This document shows, piece by piece, positions 7,171 to 16,133 of a stretch of 45,266 bases of DNA. This DNA comes from an uncultured Gemmatimonadales bacterium (lineage in GTDB: Bacteria; Gemmatimonadota; Gemmatimonadetes; JACCXV01; JAHWKZ01). The translations under genes were made by a program, and so were the position numbers. The stretch's first letter is position 1, and each line of letters begins with the position of its first letter. The notes beneath the pieces were generated by a model. The model did no database searches and was not told the origin of the DNA. It saw only the letters and a list, made by a program, of their open reading frames with translations. The stretch lies in assembly GCA_947259315.1 (NCBI GenBank), contig CAMYLR010000004.1, forward strand, positions 1 through 45,266, given 5' to 3'.

Positions 7171-8367
7171 GTGATCCAACCCGCAGATCTGTACCGGCAC
7201 CCCAACACATTGGCGCCCGACTACTCCGAGTTTCGCGTCGGAGAGCGTCTGTTGCTCACCGGACACTCCCATCAAGCGTGGCCGGATCGCGGCTTCGACG
7301 GTCAGGTCCGTGCGTGGCGCGATGCGGCGGAGCAGGTCGATCTCAAGTGGGAGCTTGCTTTCGGTGCCGCCGAACGCGTTCGAAAGGGTTACGCCGCGTT
7401 GCTGGACGACGCCCCCGAGCAGATCGCACTCGGGGCCAACACCCACGAGGTGTTGGTGCGGTTTCTTTCCGGGTTACCGCTGCGAGAACGTCCCCGCATC
7501 GTGACCACGGATGGCGAGTTTCACACCTTGCGGCGACAACTCGATCGGCTGGCTGAAGAAGGGATCGAGATCATCAAGGTCTCGAGCACCGCACCAGACA
7601 GGATACCGGAGCTGTTGGTCGAAGCGATTGACGACCAAACCGCCGCGGTGTTCGTTTCGTGTGTGCTCTACGAGAACGCCCGCATCGTGGCCGGTCTCGG
7701 TGATGTGCTTTCAGCCACGCAGCGGGTTGGTGCCGAGCTGGTCGTCGACACCTATCACGCACTCGACGTGGTGCCGTTCTCGCTCGCCAAGGAAGGTCTG
7801 GTAGGCGCCTACGTGGTGGGCGGGGGTTACAAGTATTGCCAGCTGGGGGAGGGGAACGCGTTTCTAAGGTTCCCGGCTGACTGCGCGATGCGGCCCGTCG
7901 TCACCGGCTGGTACAGCGAGTTCTCGGCGCTGTCGGAAGGTTCGGCGCAGGCCGTCGTGTACGGCGCGGGTCCCGACCGTTTTGCGGGCGCCACCTACGA
8001 CCCAACCAGCCATTATCGGGCTGCGGCGGTGTTCGACTTTTTCGAGGAGCGAGGTCTGACGCCGGAGCTGCTGCGGGAAGTCAGCCAGCACCAGGTGGCG
8101 CTGCTCGCCGGGGCATTTGACAAACTGGACCTCGAGCCTGAGCTGATGACCCGCGATCGGTCGGCGTCGCTCGAGGGGACGGGTGGTTTTCTGGCGCTGG
8201 AGACACCCTATGCCAGCGATGTCTGGCGATCTCTGCTCGATCGTGGAGTGCACACCGATTACCGAGGAACGACGCTGCGACTCGGACCCGCACCGTACCT
8301 ATCGGACCATCAGCTGGTCATGGCGATGGACGCATTGGCCGACGTCGCATTCGGGTTGCGCGACTGA
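7171..8367 (+). CDS. kynU: Kynureninase
   Basis: A 398-residue fold-type I PLP enzyme that cleaves L-kynurenine to anthranilate and L-alanine. The Schiff-base lysine is Lys221 in GGGYKYCQLGEGN, and Asp193 in VVDTYHALD contacts the pyridine ring of PLP; both motifs are typical of kynureninases. The start is GTG at 7171, 4 bases after kynA. The anthranilate formed is the substrate of the CoA ligase encoded convergently, whose stop lies 5 bases beyond this gene's stop. No kynurenine 3-monooxygenase or NAD-synthesis gene is nearby, which points to catabolism through anthranilate. Confidence 0.93.
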   Translation: MIQPADLYRHPNTLAPDYSEFRVGERLLLTGHSHQAWPDRGFDGQVRAWRDAAEQVDLKWELAFGAAERVRKGYAALLDDAPEQIALGANTHEVLVRFLSGLPLRERPRIVTTDGEFHTLRRQLDRLAEEGIEIIKVSSTAPDRIPELLVEAIDDQTAAVFVSCVLYENARIVAGLGDVLSATQRVGAELVVDTYHALDVVPFSLAKEGLVGAYVVGGGYKYCQLGEGNAFLRFPADCAMRPVVTGWYSEFSALSEGSAQAVVYGAGPDRFAGATYDPTSHYRAAAVFDFFEERGLTPELLREVSQHQVALLAGAFDKLDLEPELMTRDRSASLEGTGGFLALETPYASDVWRSLLDRGVHTDYRGTTLRLGPAPYLSDHQLVMAMDALADVAFGLRD

Positions 8368-8372
8368 GCCGA

Positions 8373-9902
8373 CTACGGTGAGTGGTCGTGGCGCAGCTGT
8401 CCGCGGTCGACCTTGCCGAGGTGAGTTCGCGGCAGCGCCTCCAAAAAGACAACCGCGCGAGGGTACTTGTAGGGGTCGAGACGTTGGCGCACGAACTCCT
8501 GTAGGTCGGCGCTCAGCTCGGCGCTGGGCTCGCTGGCAACCACAAAGGCGTGCGGCTTGACCAGGCCAGTGCCGTCCTGAATACCCACCACCGCCACATC
8601 TTTGACCGCTGGGTGCTCGCGGAGACAGCTCTCGACCTCTTGGGGCGAGAGCCACTTTCCCGACACCTTGAGCATGTCGTCGGAACGGCCGCAGTACGCA
8701 AACGTCCCGTCCGGGTTACGGCGCACCATGTCGCCCGACACGTACCACTCGCCACGGAATGCGCGTTGAGTCTTGTCCATCGCCTGCCAGTAGCCGATGG
8801 CTCGCGATCCGCCGCGCACCCAGAGCCACCCGATCTCACCTTCCGCGAGTTCGTTCCCGTCATCGTCGCAGACCCGAACCTCGAAACCCGGCACGACTTT
8901 GCCAAGCGTGCCGGGCTGCACGTCACCGGGCCGATTCGAGATAAAGATGTGCCACATCTCGGCTGTGCCTAGCCCATCCAGAAGCTCGACACCAAACCGC
9001 TCGTTCCAACGCTCGTGCAACGGGATCGGCAACGCCTCGCCAGCCGAGGTAGCGAACCGGAGACACGATAGGTCCTCGTCGGCGGCCGAGGGATGATTGA
9101 CCATACGGTCCACCATCGTGGGCACGTTGACGAGAATCGTTGGTCTGAAACGATTGATCCTCTCGAACAGCGCGTCGGGTGTACATCGATCGGGAAACAA
9201 AACCGTGGATGCGCCGACAGCAAACGGAAACAACAGGTTCGAACCGGTGGCATAACCGAAGAACAGCTTGGGTACCGACAGCGTGACATCCTCCGGTTTG
9301 TAACCCAGCGCCTGCTTGGCATAGCACTCGGTGGTGTTCGCGAACGATCGATGGGTTTGCACAACCGCTTTCGGTTGGCCCGTCGTCCCACCGGAGAAAA
9401 GCCAGATCGCAGGATCGTCACAATGAGTTGAAAAGTTCTCGAGCGTCGGCAGGGCGTCTCCCAACTGGTCGGTAAAGTAGGGGCGGCCGACGACGAGCAT
9501 CGTGTCCAAGTGGGGCGCTGCCTCAGCGGCGGTTGCGAATCGCGCGTGCGCGTCTTCATGCACGATTGCGAGTCGGGCTCGCGTATAGTTGAGAAAGTAG
9601 GTGATGGCTTCGGGCTTGAGATCCGGGTTGACCATCACCACGACTGCGCCAATCTTGAGGATGCCGAACAGGGCGGCGACGAACTCGACCCCGTCGGGTA
9701 GACCGATGATGACCCGTTGCTCGGGCTCGACGCCGGCTTGACGCAGTAGGTTTCCGAACCTGTTGGCGAGGGCCTGGATCTCAGCGTAGGTGTACCGCAC
9801 GTCATCGGTCAACACCGCCTTGCGATCACCGAGTCCCTCGGCGACACGGGCATCCAGGAAGTACTCAGCGATGTTGAGATCCGGCGGCGGCCGATACGAC
9901 AT
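8373..9902 (-). CDS. 2-aminobenzoate (benzoate)-CoA ligase
   Basis: A 509-residue acyl-adenylate-forming enzyme of the benzoate-CoA ligase family. It activates an aromatic acid with ATP and CoA; here anthranilate is the natural substrate, judging from kynureninase on one side and a 2-aminobenzoyl-CoA-type monooxygenase on the other. Motifs: the P-loop-like LFSGGTTGQPKAVV, GLGTAEMWHIF, the YVSGDM adenylation motif, and a C-terminal catalytic Lys in HLGKVDRGQL. The ATG at 9902 is taken because MSYRPPPDLNIAEYFL matches family N-termini; an ATG at 9947 would overlap the divergent gene. It is transcribed against the rest of the pathway, with 43 bases between its start and that of the next gene. 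Confidence 0.9.
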   Translation of the reverse strand: MSYRPPPDLNIAEYFLDARVAEGLGDRKAVLTDDVRYTYAEIQALANRFGNLLRQAGVEPEQRVIIGLPDGVEFVAALFGILKIGAVVVMVNPDLKPEAITYFLNYTRARLAIVHEDAHARFATAAEAAPHLDTMLVVGRPYFTDQLGDALPTLENFSTHCDDPAIWLFSGGTTGQPKAVVQTHRSFANTTECYAKQALGYKPEDVTLSVPKLFFGYATGSNLLFPFAVGASTVLFPDRCTPDALFERINRFRPTILVNVPTMVDRMVNHPSAADEDLSCLRFATSAGEALPIPLHERWNERFGVELLDGLGTAEMWHIFISNRPGDVQPGTLGKVVPGFEVRVCDDDGNELAEGEIGWLWVRGGSRAIGYWQAMDKTQRAFRGEWYVSGDMVRRNPDGTFAYCGRSDDMLKVSGKWLSPQEVESCLREHPAVKDVAVVGIQDGTGLVKPHAFVVASEPSAELSADLQEFVRQRLDPYKYPRAVVFLEALPRTHLGKVDRGQLRHDHSP

Positions 9903-9945
9903 TCGCCGATGATACGCAGTACGCGAGCGAGGGGAAAGGCGCGGC

Positions 9946-10710
9946 ATGGCGATGCGGAAACTGGCTGATATGACGTGGGAAGAAGCCCGTGACCAGGGAC
10001 GTGCAGGGGCGATCGCTATACTCCCGGTGGGCGCGATCGAGGCCCATGGCCCCCACTTGCCGTTGATGACCGACGTCGTGATCGCGAGCGCGATGGCCGA
10101 AGCCGCAGCCGAGGAGCTGGTGAATCGCGACCAGCAGGTCGTGATCCTGCCACCGATCTGCTATACGTCGGCTGGCTTTGCGGCCGGTTTTGCGGGCACG
10201 ATAACGGTATCGCCGGCGACCGTGACCGCGATGATCGGCGATATCGCGCGGAGCCTCGCCCGGCACGGCTTTCCGATGCTCGCCATCGCCAACGCGCATC
10301 TCGATCCAGACCATGTCGCGGCGCTGCACGCTGCGGTTGAAACGTGCGGTGACGAGGCGATTCAGGTCATCTTTCCGGATATCACCAAAAAACCGTGGGC
10401 GCTCGAGCTGACCGAGGAGTTCCAGAGTGGCGCGTGTCACGCGGGTCAGTACGAGAGCTCGATCGTGATGGCTGCGGCTCCGAGCCTCGTGGCCGAAGAT
10501 CGGCGCTGCGGGTTGGCGCCAAACCCGATTTCGCTCTCCGCCGCGATCCGGGCCGGTCAGAAGACATTTGAGGAGGCCGGTGGACCGGCAGCCTATTTTG
10601 GTGATCCGGCGGCTGCCAGCCGTGAGGAGGGTCAGGGCACGATTCGAGTACTGGGGGCGATCCTGGTGGAGGCGATCGAGCAGAGGAGCGAACACACCGA
10701 TGAGGCTTGA
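9946..10710 (+). CDS. Creatininase-family amidohydrolase, candidate N-formylkynurenine formamidase
   Basis: A 254-residue metal-dependent amidohydrolase of the creatininase fold. The metal-site segment GAIEAHGPHLPLMTD supplies Glu32, His34 and Asp43. The family's NGHGGN loop is NAHLDP (116-121), so His118 and Asp120 probably replace the usual His and Glu ligands, and HAGQYES (165-171) holds the final Glu170. Known relatives cut cyclic amides or formamides, such as creatininase and the archaeal formylamino-pyrimidine deformylase ArfB. The pathway around it needs a formamidase between kynA and kynU and none of the known kinds is present, so this is the candidate. An alternative is hydrolysis of a later pathway amide or lactam. 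It overlaps the SDR by 11 bases. Confidence 0.85.
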   Translation: MAMRKLADMTWEEARDQGRAGAIAILPVGAIEAHGPHLPLMTDVVIASAMAEAAAEELVNRDQQVVILPPICYTSAGFAAGFAGTITVSPATVTAMIGDIARSLARHGFPMLAIANAHLDPDHVAALHAAVETCGDEAIQVIFPDITKKPWALELTEEFQSGACHAGQYESSIVMAAAPSLVAEDRRCGLAPNPISLSAAIRAGQKTFEEAGGPAAYFGDPAAASREEGQGTIRVLGAILVEAIEQRSEHTDEA

Positions 10711-11476
10711 CGGCAAGACCGCAGTGGTAACGGGTGGTGGGCGCGGGATCGGTGCGGCGATCGCCCGGGCGCTAGCCGAAGCCGGGGCAGCGGTGGTTGC
10801 AACGGCTCGCTCTGAGGCCGAAGTCGAGGCTGTCGCGGCCGAGATCACCCAGGGAGGCCATATCGCATCGGCGATCACGTGTGACGTGACGGACCCGGAG
10901 AGCGTGGAACGTCTGATGGACTGCGCGACTGAGGCCGGAAACGAAGTTGACATCTTGATCAACAACGCTGGCGCCGCTGAGGCCGCACCGCTGGCCAAGA
11001 CCACACTCGACGATTGGAACCGTGTGTTGGCGAGCAATGCCAACGGGACGTTCCTTTGCACGCGGGCTTTTGTGGGCCCGATGGTCGACCGGGGTTGGGG
11101 ACGGATCGTCAACGTCGCTTCGATCGCCGGGCTCACCGGGGCCAAGTACATCGCTGCTTATGCGGCCGCAAAGCATGCCGTCGTCGGTCTTACCCGTAGC
11201 GTGGCGGTTGAACTGGCGGCCACCGGTGTTACGGTGAACGCGTTGTGCCCGGGTTACGTCAACACCGACATGACGGCGACGTGGCTCAAGCGCAACATGA
11301 AGCAGACGGGTCGCTCACGCGAAGACACGCTCGCAGCGATGTTGAAGTCGGCCCGCCAAACCAGGTTGATCGAACCGATGGAAGTCGCCGATGCGGCGCT
11401 CTGGCTTTGTCGTGATGGCGCGGGAGGCGTCAATGGGCAGGCGATCGTGATCGATGGCGGAGGGTTGGTGGCGTGA
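10700..11476 (+). CDS. Short-chain dehydrogenase/reductase
   Basis: A 258-residue classical SDR using NAD(P)H. The cofactor loop is TGGGRGIG (11-18), the NNAG motif is present, and the active site has Ser in NVASIAG and YAAAK with catalytic Tyr and Lys. Closest in style to 3-hydroxyacyl-CoA or ketoacyl reductases. The ATG at 10700 is chosen because MRLDGKTAVVTGG is the standard SDR beginning; an upstream in-frame extension would run inside the previous gene. In this cluster it could interconvert the ring ketone made by the monooxygenase/reductase and an alcohol, or act in the beta-oxidation steps. It overlaps the next gene as GTGA. Confidence 0.9.
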   Translation: MRLDGKTAVVTGGGRGIGAAIARALAEAGAAVVATARSEAEVEAVAAEITQGGHIASAITCDVTDPESVERLMDCATEAGNEVDILINNAGAAEAAPLAKTTLDDWNRVLASNANGTFLCTRAFVGPMVDRGWGRIVNVASIAGLTGAKYIAAYAAAKHAVVGLTRSVAVELAATGVTVNALCPGYVNTDMTATWLKRNMKQTGRSREDTLAAMLKSARQTRLIEPMEVADAALWLCRDGAGGVNGQAIVIDGGGLVA

Positions 11477-11889
11477 GCTTCGAGATGATAAACCCTGACG
11501 AATTGGGGCCGCCGAAGGGGTGGAACAACGGTATGCTGGCCCCAACCGGTGGCCGAATCCTTTTTGTCGCCGGACAAGTCGGGAGCGACCAGACAGGGCA
11601 GGTCGAGGCGGTCGGATTTCTCGAGCAGTTCGACCGCGCGCTCGAGAATGTGTTGACTGTGGTACGGGATGCCGGCGGAGGACCCGAGGATATCGGCCGG
11701 CTGACGATCTACGTCACCGATCGCGAGGAGTATCTGGCCAGCCGCAAGCCACTGGGCGAGAAGTACAGGGCGCTCATGGGTTCTCACTACCCTGCGATCG
11801 CGCTGGTCGAAGTGACCGGCCTGGTGGAGGACAACGCGGTCGTCGAGATCGAGGCCACCGCCGTCCTGTCCGAGAAAGGAGGGTCGTGA
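11473..11889 (+). CDS. RidA-family (YjgF/L-PSP) enamine/imine deaminase
   Basis: A 138-residue RidA/YER057c/UK114-fold protein; family members are trimers that hydrolyse reactive enamines and imines. Visible landmarks are FVAGQVGSD, the helix with LENVLTVVRDAGG, IYVTDREEY, and the C-terminal PAIALVEVTGL-DNAVVEIEATA with the usual Val-Glu-Ile-Glu ending. The Arg that contacts the substrate carboxylate in archetypal RidA is not obvious, so it may be a substrate-specific branch. The GTG at 11473 has GGAGGG 8 bases upstream and overlaps the SDR stop. The 2-aminobenzoyl-CoA pathway makes a cyclic enamine, which gives a clear reason for a deaminase here. Confidence 0.88.
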   Translation: MSFEMINPDELGPPKGWNNGMLAPTGGRILFVAGQVGSDQTGQVEAVGFLEQFDRALENVLTVVRDAGGGPEDIGRLTIYVTDREEYLASRKPLGEKYRALMGSHYPAIALVEVTGLVEDNAVVEIEATAVLSEKGGS

Positions 11890-12689
11890 TGTTGGACCCC
11901 GGATCGTTCCTGTACGCGGTCGATAGCGACACCGGAGTGGCGACGTTTACACTCAATCGCCCCGATCGTCTGAATGCGCTGACGTTCGAGGTGTACGAAG
12001 AGCTGACCGACACGTTCCGGTGCATCGACCAAGAAGTCGAAGTCAGGGCGATCGTCATCACCGGTGCCGGACGGGCGTTTTGTTCCGGCGGCGACGTCGA
12101 GGACATCATCGGTGCGCTATTCGATCGTGATGCTGAGGGTCTGTTGGCGTTCACGCACTTGACGTGTGATCTGATAGCGGCGATTCGGTCGTGTAAACGA
12201 CCGGTGATCGCGGCCCTAAACGGCACGGTGGCCGGTGCCGGCGCGGTGATCGCTACCGCCTGTGACGTTCGGATCGCCGACGAATCAGCCAAGATCGCGT
12301 TCCTCTTTACCAAAGTCGGCTTGTCGGGAGCCGACATGGGTGCAGCGTGGTTGTTGCCGCGTCTCGTCGGATGGGGTCGAGCGACCGAGCTATTGATGAC
12401 CGGCGACTTCATTGACGCCCAGGAGGCGCACCGGATCGGGCTCTACAATCGAGTCCTTGCTGAAGGGGCTGACGTCGTGGCCGAAGCGCAGTCGCTGGCG
12501 GCCCGGTTGGCGACGGGCCCTTCAGAGGCACTGGCGGTCACCAAAGCGGCGCTGAACGCGGAAGCGTCGATGGAGCTCGATCTGGCCCTCGACGCCGAGG
12601 CCCGTGCCCAGGCCGATTGCATGCGACACCCCAACTTCAAGGAAGCATATGCGGCGTTCCGCGAGAAGCGTGATCCGCGCTTCACGTAA
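11889..12689 (+). CDS. Crotonase-family enoyl-CoA hydratase/ring hydrolase
   Basis: A 266-residue crotonase-fold enzyme acting on CoA thioesters. The two oxyanion-hole segments are present (GAGRAFCSGGD at 59-69 and NGTVAGAGAV at 111-120). At the active-site loop it has VGLSGADMG with Asp149, where hydratases have Glu. The Asp points away from simple hydration and toward isomerase or hydrolase-type chemistry, for example opening of a ring ketone as in BadI; this is inference. The start is the ATG at 11889, overlapping the RidA stop and preceded by AAAGGAGGG; a longer in-frame reading back to 11520 lies over RidA in another frame and is not real. It overlaps the acyl-CoA dehydrogenase by one base. 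Confidence 0.9.
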   Translation: MLDPGSFLYAVDSDTGVATFTLNRPDRLNALTFEVYEELTDTFRCIDQEVEVRAIVITGAGRAFCSGGDVEDIIGALFDRDAEGLLAFTHLTCDLIAAIRSCKRPVIAALNGTVAGAGAVIATACDVRIADESAKIAFLFTKVGLSGADMGAAWLLPRLVGWGRATELLMTGDFIDAQEAHRIGLYNRVLAEGADVVAEAQSLAARLATGPSEALAVTKAALNAEASMELDLALDAEARAQADCMRHPNFKEAYAAFREKRDPRFT

Positions 12690-13843
12690 TGCCCGTGCCC
12701 GACGTCACCACGGTCAGAGCTTTCCTCGAAGACGAACACGTTCAGCTGGCGGAAGACGTCTCACGGTTCGTAGACAGCGAGCTCGCACCGCTCCCCGAGC
12801 CACCCGACGACGCGGCCTGTCGTCTGCAGGCGCGCGAGATACTCACGCTCGTCGGTGAGGCCGGCTGGTTTCGACCGATCGAGAATCAGGATCTGCGCGG
12901 TTGTTCGCTCGTGAGAGAGGCGTTGGCTGGCGTTTCGCCGCTCGCGGATGCGGTTTTCGCCCTCCAGGGGTTGAGCGCGACGCCGATCCTGCTGTCTGGC
13001 GATAATCGACTGCGAGAGAAGTGGCTCGAGCCCGCCTGCGCTGGGCGCGTGATGGGCGCTTTCGCGATGACCGAGACCGAGGCTGGCTCGGATGTATCGT
13101 CGCTAGCGACTACCGCTCAGCGACATGGCGACGAGTACGTCCTCGACGGCACCAAAACGCTGATCTCTAACGCCGGTATCGCCGATTTCTATACCGTGTT
13201 CGCGGCCACCGATCGCGATCGCGGTGCCAAGGGGATCTCGTGTTTCGTCGTCGGGGCCGATCAACCGGGGCTCGACTTTGTCCGTCCCCAGATCATGAGC
13301 GCGCCCCATCCGCTGGGCGAGATTCGGTTCGACGGCTGCCGCGTCGACAAGGAAGCGCGGTTGGGGGAAGAAGGAGACGGGTTCAAGATCGGGCTGGCGA
13401 CGCTCGATCAGCTGCGAGCCACCGTGGGCGCGGCGGCGTGCGGCATGGCCGAGCGCGCGCTCGCAGAAGCCCGCCGACACGCGCTGGAGCGCGTCCAGTT
13501 CGGCAAGCCGTTGGCCGAGTTCCAGATCGTGAGACAGAAGCTGGCGCGGATGGCCGTCGGGCTCGCCGCATCGCGATTGCTCGTCTACCGCGCTGCATGG
13601 GAGAAAGATCAGGGTGCCGAGCGGGTAACGGTTGAATCGGCCATGGCCAAGGCGTTCGCTACCGAGGAGGCACAGCGTATCGTCGATGACGCGGTACAGA
13701 TAGTCGGTGGACGCGGCGTAATTGCTGACCATCCGGTCGATCGACTCTATCGTTCGGTTCGCGCGTTGCGGATCTACGAAGGCACGACCGAGATCCAACA
13801 CCTCATCATCGCTCGCCACCTACTACAAAACGAAGGCTCATGA
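12689..13843 (+). CDS. Acyl-CoA dehydrogenase
   Basis: A 384-residue FAD-dependent acyl-CoA dehydrogenase introducing a 2,3 double bond into a CoA thioester, passing electrons to ETF. Motifs: [14 protein letters not shown] and the middle beta domain with [11 protein letters not shown], then the C-terminal helical domain with [12 protein letters not shown] and the catalytic base Glu364 in IYEGTTEIQ. All regions are complete. The ATG overlaps the crotonase stop as TAATG, and the stop overlaps the next ATG as ATGA. In the cluster it would start beta-oxidation of the ring-opened dicarboxyl-CoA, or oxidise a cyclic intermediate. Confidence 0.92.
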   Translation: MPVPDVTTVRAFLEDEHVQLAEDVSRFVDSELAPLPEPPDDAACRLQAREILTLVGEAGWFRPIENQDLRGCSLVREALAGVSPLADAVFALQGLSATPILLSGDNRLREKWLEPACAGRVMGAFAMTETEAGSDVSSLATTAQRHGDEYVLDGTKTLISNAGIADFYTVFAATDRDRGAKGISCFVVGADQPGLDFVRPQIMSAPHPLGEIRFDGCRVDKEARLGEEGDGFKIGLATLDQLRATVGAAACGMAERALAEARRHALERVQFGKPLAEFQIVRQKLARMAVGLAASRLLVYRAAWEKDQGAERVTVESAMAKAFATEEAQRIVDDAVQIVGGRGVIADHPVDRLYRSVRALRIYEGTTEIQHLIIARHLLQNEGS

Positions 13844-16092
13844 AGGTCACGATCGTCGGCGGCGGTCCGGCGGGCCTATATCTAGCGATCCTGATGAAGC
13901 GGGCCGATCCGGCGCATCGGATAACCGTCCACGAGCGCAACCGGTTGGCCGATACGTACGGCTTCGGGGTTGTGTTCTCGGATGCGACGCTCGACAACCT
14001 CGCCGCAGCCGATGCCGAGACCCACGTTCGTATTACAACTGAATTCGCGCACTGGGACGATATCGAGATCCACTATCGGGGTGAGGTGGTGCGCTCGACA
14101 GGTCACGGGTTCGCCGGCCTTGATCGCCAATGCTTACTCGAGATTCTGGCTGAGCGGTGCGACGAACTCGGTGTTGAGCTGGAGTTCGAGTCTGAGCTGA
14201 CGGCTGTCACACCGATGAATGATGTCGATCTCGTGGTGGCTGCCGACGGTGCGAACTCGGTGCTCCGCGAGGAGCATGCGGCCGATTTCGAGCCCGTCGT
14301 CGATTGGCGCCCAAACCGATTCGTGTGGCTGGGGACGACACGCCCGTTTCCTGCCTTCACCTTTTACTTTAAGTACGATGGTCATGGGCTTTGGCGTGTA
14401 CACGCTTATCGATACGCAGAAGGTCGGTCGACGTTCATCGTTGAAACCACCGAGGAGACGCTTCGAGCAGCGGGGTTGGAAGACGCCTCCGAGAGGGAAA
14501 CGGTCGCCTTTTGCGAGGCGATGTTCGCGACCGAACTCGAGGGCCACCGGCTGATATCGAATCGCTCGATCTGGCGCCGGTTTCCAACGGTGAGAAACGG
14601 TTCGTGGTCGGTCGACAACATCGTTCTTATCGGCGATGCCGCTCACACCGCGCACTTCTCGGTCGGATCGGGGACAAAGCTGGCGATGGAGGATGCGATC
14701 GCGCTCGCGGACGCGCTGCACGCAGAGCCTGACGTGGGGGCCGCCCTGGCCACGTACGAAAAGGAGCGCAGACCCCCGGTCGAGAGCCTGCAACGGGCAG
14801 CGCAGGCCAGTCTGCAATGGTTCGAGGGCACGGAGCGCTACATGGAGACCGAGCCCATCCAGTTCGGTTTCAACTTGCTGACCCGAAGCCTACGCATCAC
14901 GCATGAGGATCTGCGACTTCGTGACCCTGAGCTGACGACGCAGATCGATCGGTGGTTCGCCGAGCAGGCGAGTCGACAAAGCGGGGTCCCGATCGATTTG
15001 GACGATCCTCCTCCTCCGCTTTTCACGCCGTTCAAGCTACGCGAGATGGTGCTCACCAATCGGGTCGTCGTCTCGGCGATGTGCCAGTACTCGGCCGAGG
15101 ACGGCAGTCCGACCGACTGGCACTTCGTTCATCTCGGAAGCCGAGCCGTTGGTGGCGCCGGACTGGTGTTTTCGGAGATGACCGATATCAGCCGCGAGGC
15201 ACGGATCTCGCCCGGTTGCGCCGGTATGTATCGACCCGAGCACGTCACGGCCTGGAAGCGAATCGTCGATTTCATACACGACAACACCGCGGCCAAAATC
15301 GGCCTGCAACTCGGCCATGCCGGTCGGAAAGGATCGACTCGGTTGGCGTGGGAGGGGATGGATGAGCCGCTCGACGACGGCAACTGGGAGATCGTGGGTC
15401 CATCATCGATCCCGTACTTCCCGCACAGCCAGATACCTCGGGAGATGAACCGCGACGACATGGACGCGATCCGGGATGACTTCGTGCTCGCCGCGGAGAT
15501 GGCTGAGGAAGCCGAGTTCGACATCGTCGAGCTGCACTTTGCGCACGGTTATCTCTTGGCCAGCTTCGTTTCGCCGCTGACCAACCAACGGCGCGACGAG
15601 TACGGGGGATCGCTCGAGAATCGCCTGCGGTTCCCACTCGAGGTGTTGGACGCCGTTCGCGCGGTTTGGCCCGAGCGCAAACCGATCTCGGTTCGGATTT
15701 CAGCGGTCGATTGGGCACCCGGCGGGACCGAGGTGACCGACGCGGTCGAGATCGCGCGGACGCTCAAGGCTCACGGTTGCGACATCGTAGATGTTTCGGC
15801 TGGTCAGACGGTTCCCGACGCCAAGCCGATCTACGGCCGGCAATTCCAGACGCCGTTTAGCGACCGGATTCGTCACGAGGCAGAGATCCCGACGATGGCG
15901 GTCGGCAATATCTCGTCGTACATGGACGTCAACACGATCTTAGCCGCCGGCCGGGCTGACCTGTGCGCATTGGCGCGGGCGCATCTGTGGGATCCGTACT
16001 GGACGCGAAACGCGGCCCAGAAGCTCGGATACCGCCTGCCTTGGCCTAAACCGTACTCGGTGCTCGACGATTACCGACCACGCTTCGAATGA
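13840..16092 (+). CDS. Bifunctional 2-aminobenzoyl-CoA monooxygenase/reductase-type flavoprotein
   Basis: A 750-residue fusion. Residues 1-380 are a class A flavin monooxygenase (GGGPAG at 7-12, and [19 protein letters not shown] near 265 for FAD binding). Residues from about 390 are an old-yellow-enzyme-type NADH:flavin oxidoreductase ([55 protein letters not shown]). This architecture is that of 2-aminobenzoyl-CoA monooxygenase/reductase from Azoarcus evansii and of salicylyl-CoA 5-hydroxylases. The first hydroxylates 2-aminobenzoyl-CoA at C5 and reduces the ring to 2-amino-5-oxocyclohex-1-ene-carboxyl-CoA. The neighbouring anthranilate-CoA ligase, RidA and kynureninase support the 2-aminobenzoyl-CoA assignment. 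It is the last gene of the run. Confidence 0.9.
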   Translation: MKVTIVGGGPAGLYLAILMKRADPAHRITVHERNRLADTYGFGVVFSDATLDNLAAADAETHVRITTEFAHWDDIEIHYRGEVVRSTGHGFAGLDRQCLLEILAERCDELGVELEFESELTAVTPMNDVDLVVAADGANSVLREEHAADFEPVVDWRPNRFVWLGTTRPFPAFTFYFKYDGHGLWRVHAYRYAEGRSTFIVETTEETLRAAGLEDASERETVAFCEAMFATELEGHRLISNRSIWRRFPTVRNGSWSVDNIVLIGDAAHTAHFSVGSGTKLAMEDAIALADALHAEPDVGAALATYEKERRPPVESLQRAAQASLQWFEGTERYMETEPIQFGFNLLTRSLRITHEDLRLRDPELTTQIDRWFAEQASRQSGVPIDLDDPPPPLFTPFKLREMVLTNRVVVSAMCQYSAEDGSPTDWHFVHLGSRAVGGAGLVFSEMTDISREARISPGCAGMYRPEHVTAWKRIVDFIHDNTAAKIGLQLGHAGRKGSTRLAWEGMDEPLDDGNWEIVGPSSIPYFPHSQIPREMNRDDMDAIRDDFVLAAEMAEEAEFDIVELHFAHGYLLASFVSPLTNQRRDEYGGSLENRLRFPLEVLDAVRAVWPERKPISVRISAVDWAPGGTEVTDAVEIARTLKAHGCDIVDVSAGQTVPDAKPIYGRQFQTPFSDRIRHEAEIPTMAVGNISSYMDVNTILAAGRADLCALARAHLWDPYWTRNAAQKLGYRLPWPKPYSVLDDYRPRFE

Positions 16093-16133
16093 TGCGGGTG
16101 GTCCCTTACGCGTCCGCCTTCCCGATCGTTGCG

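Noticed and set aside
9865-11151. A 428-codon minus-strand open frame over the creatininase and SDR genes
   Set aside because: It lies antisense to two clear genes, is low in complexity and has no domain; open antisense frames are expected in GC-rich DNA.
11520-11888. In-frame N-terminal extension of the crotonase
   Set aside because: It lies entirely over RidA in another frame and is Arg-rich; the ATG at 11889 has a strong ribosome-binding site and matches the family start.
14134-14817. A 227-codon minus-strand frame within the flavin monooxygenase gene
   Set aside because: Antisense shadow with no domain or ribosome-binding site.
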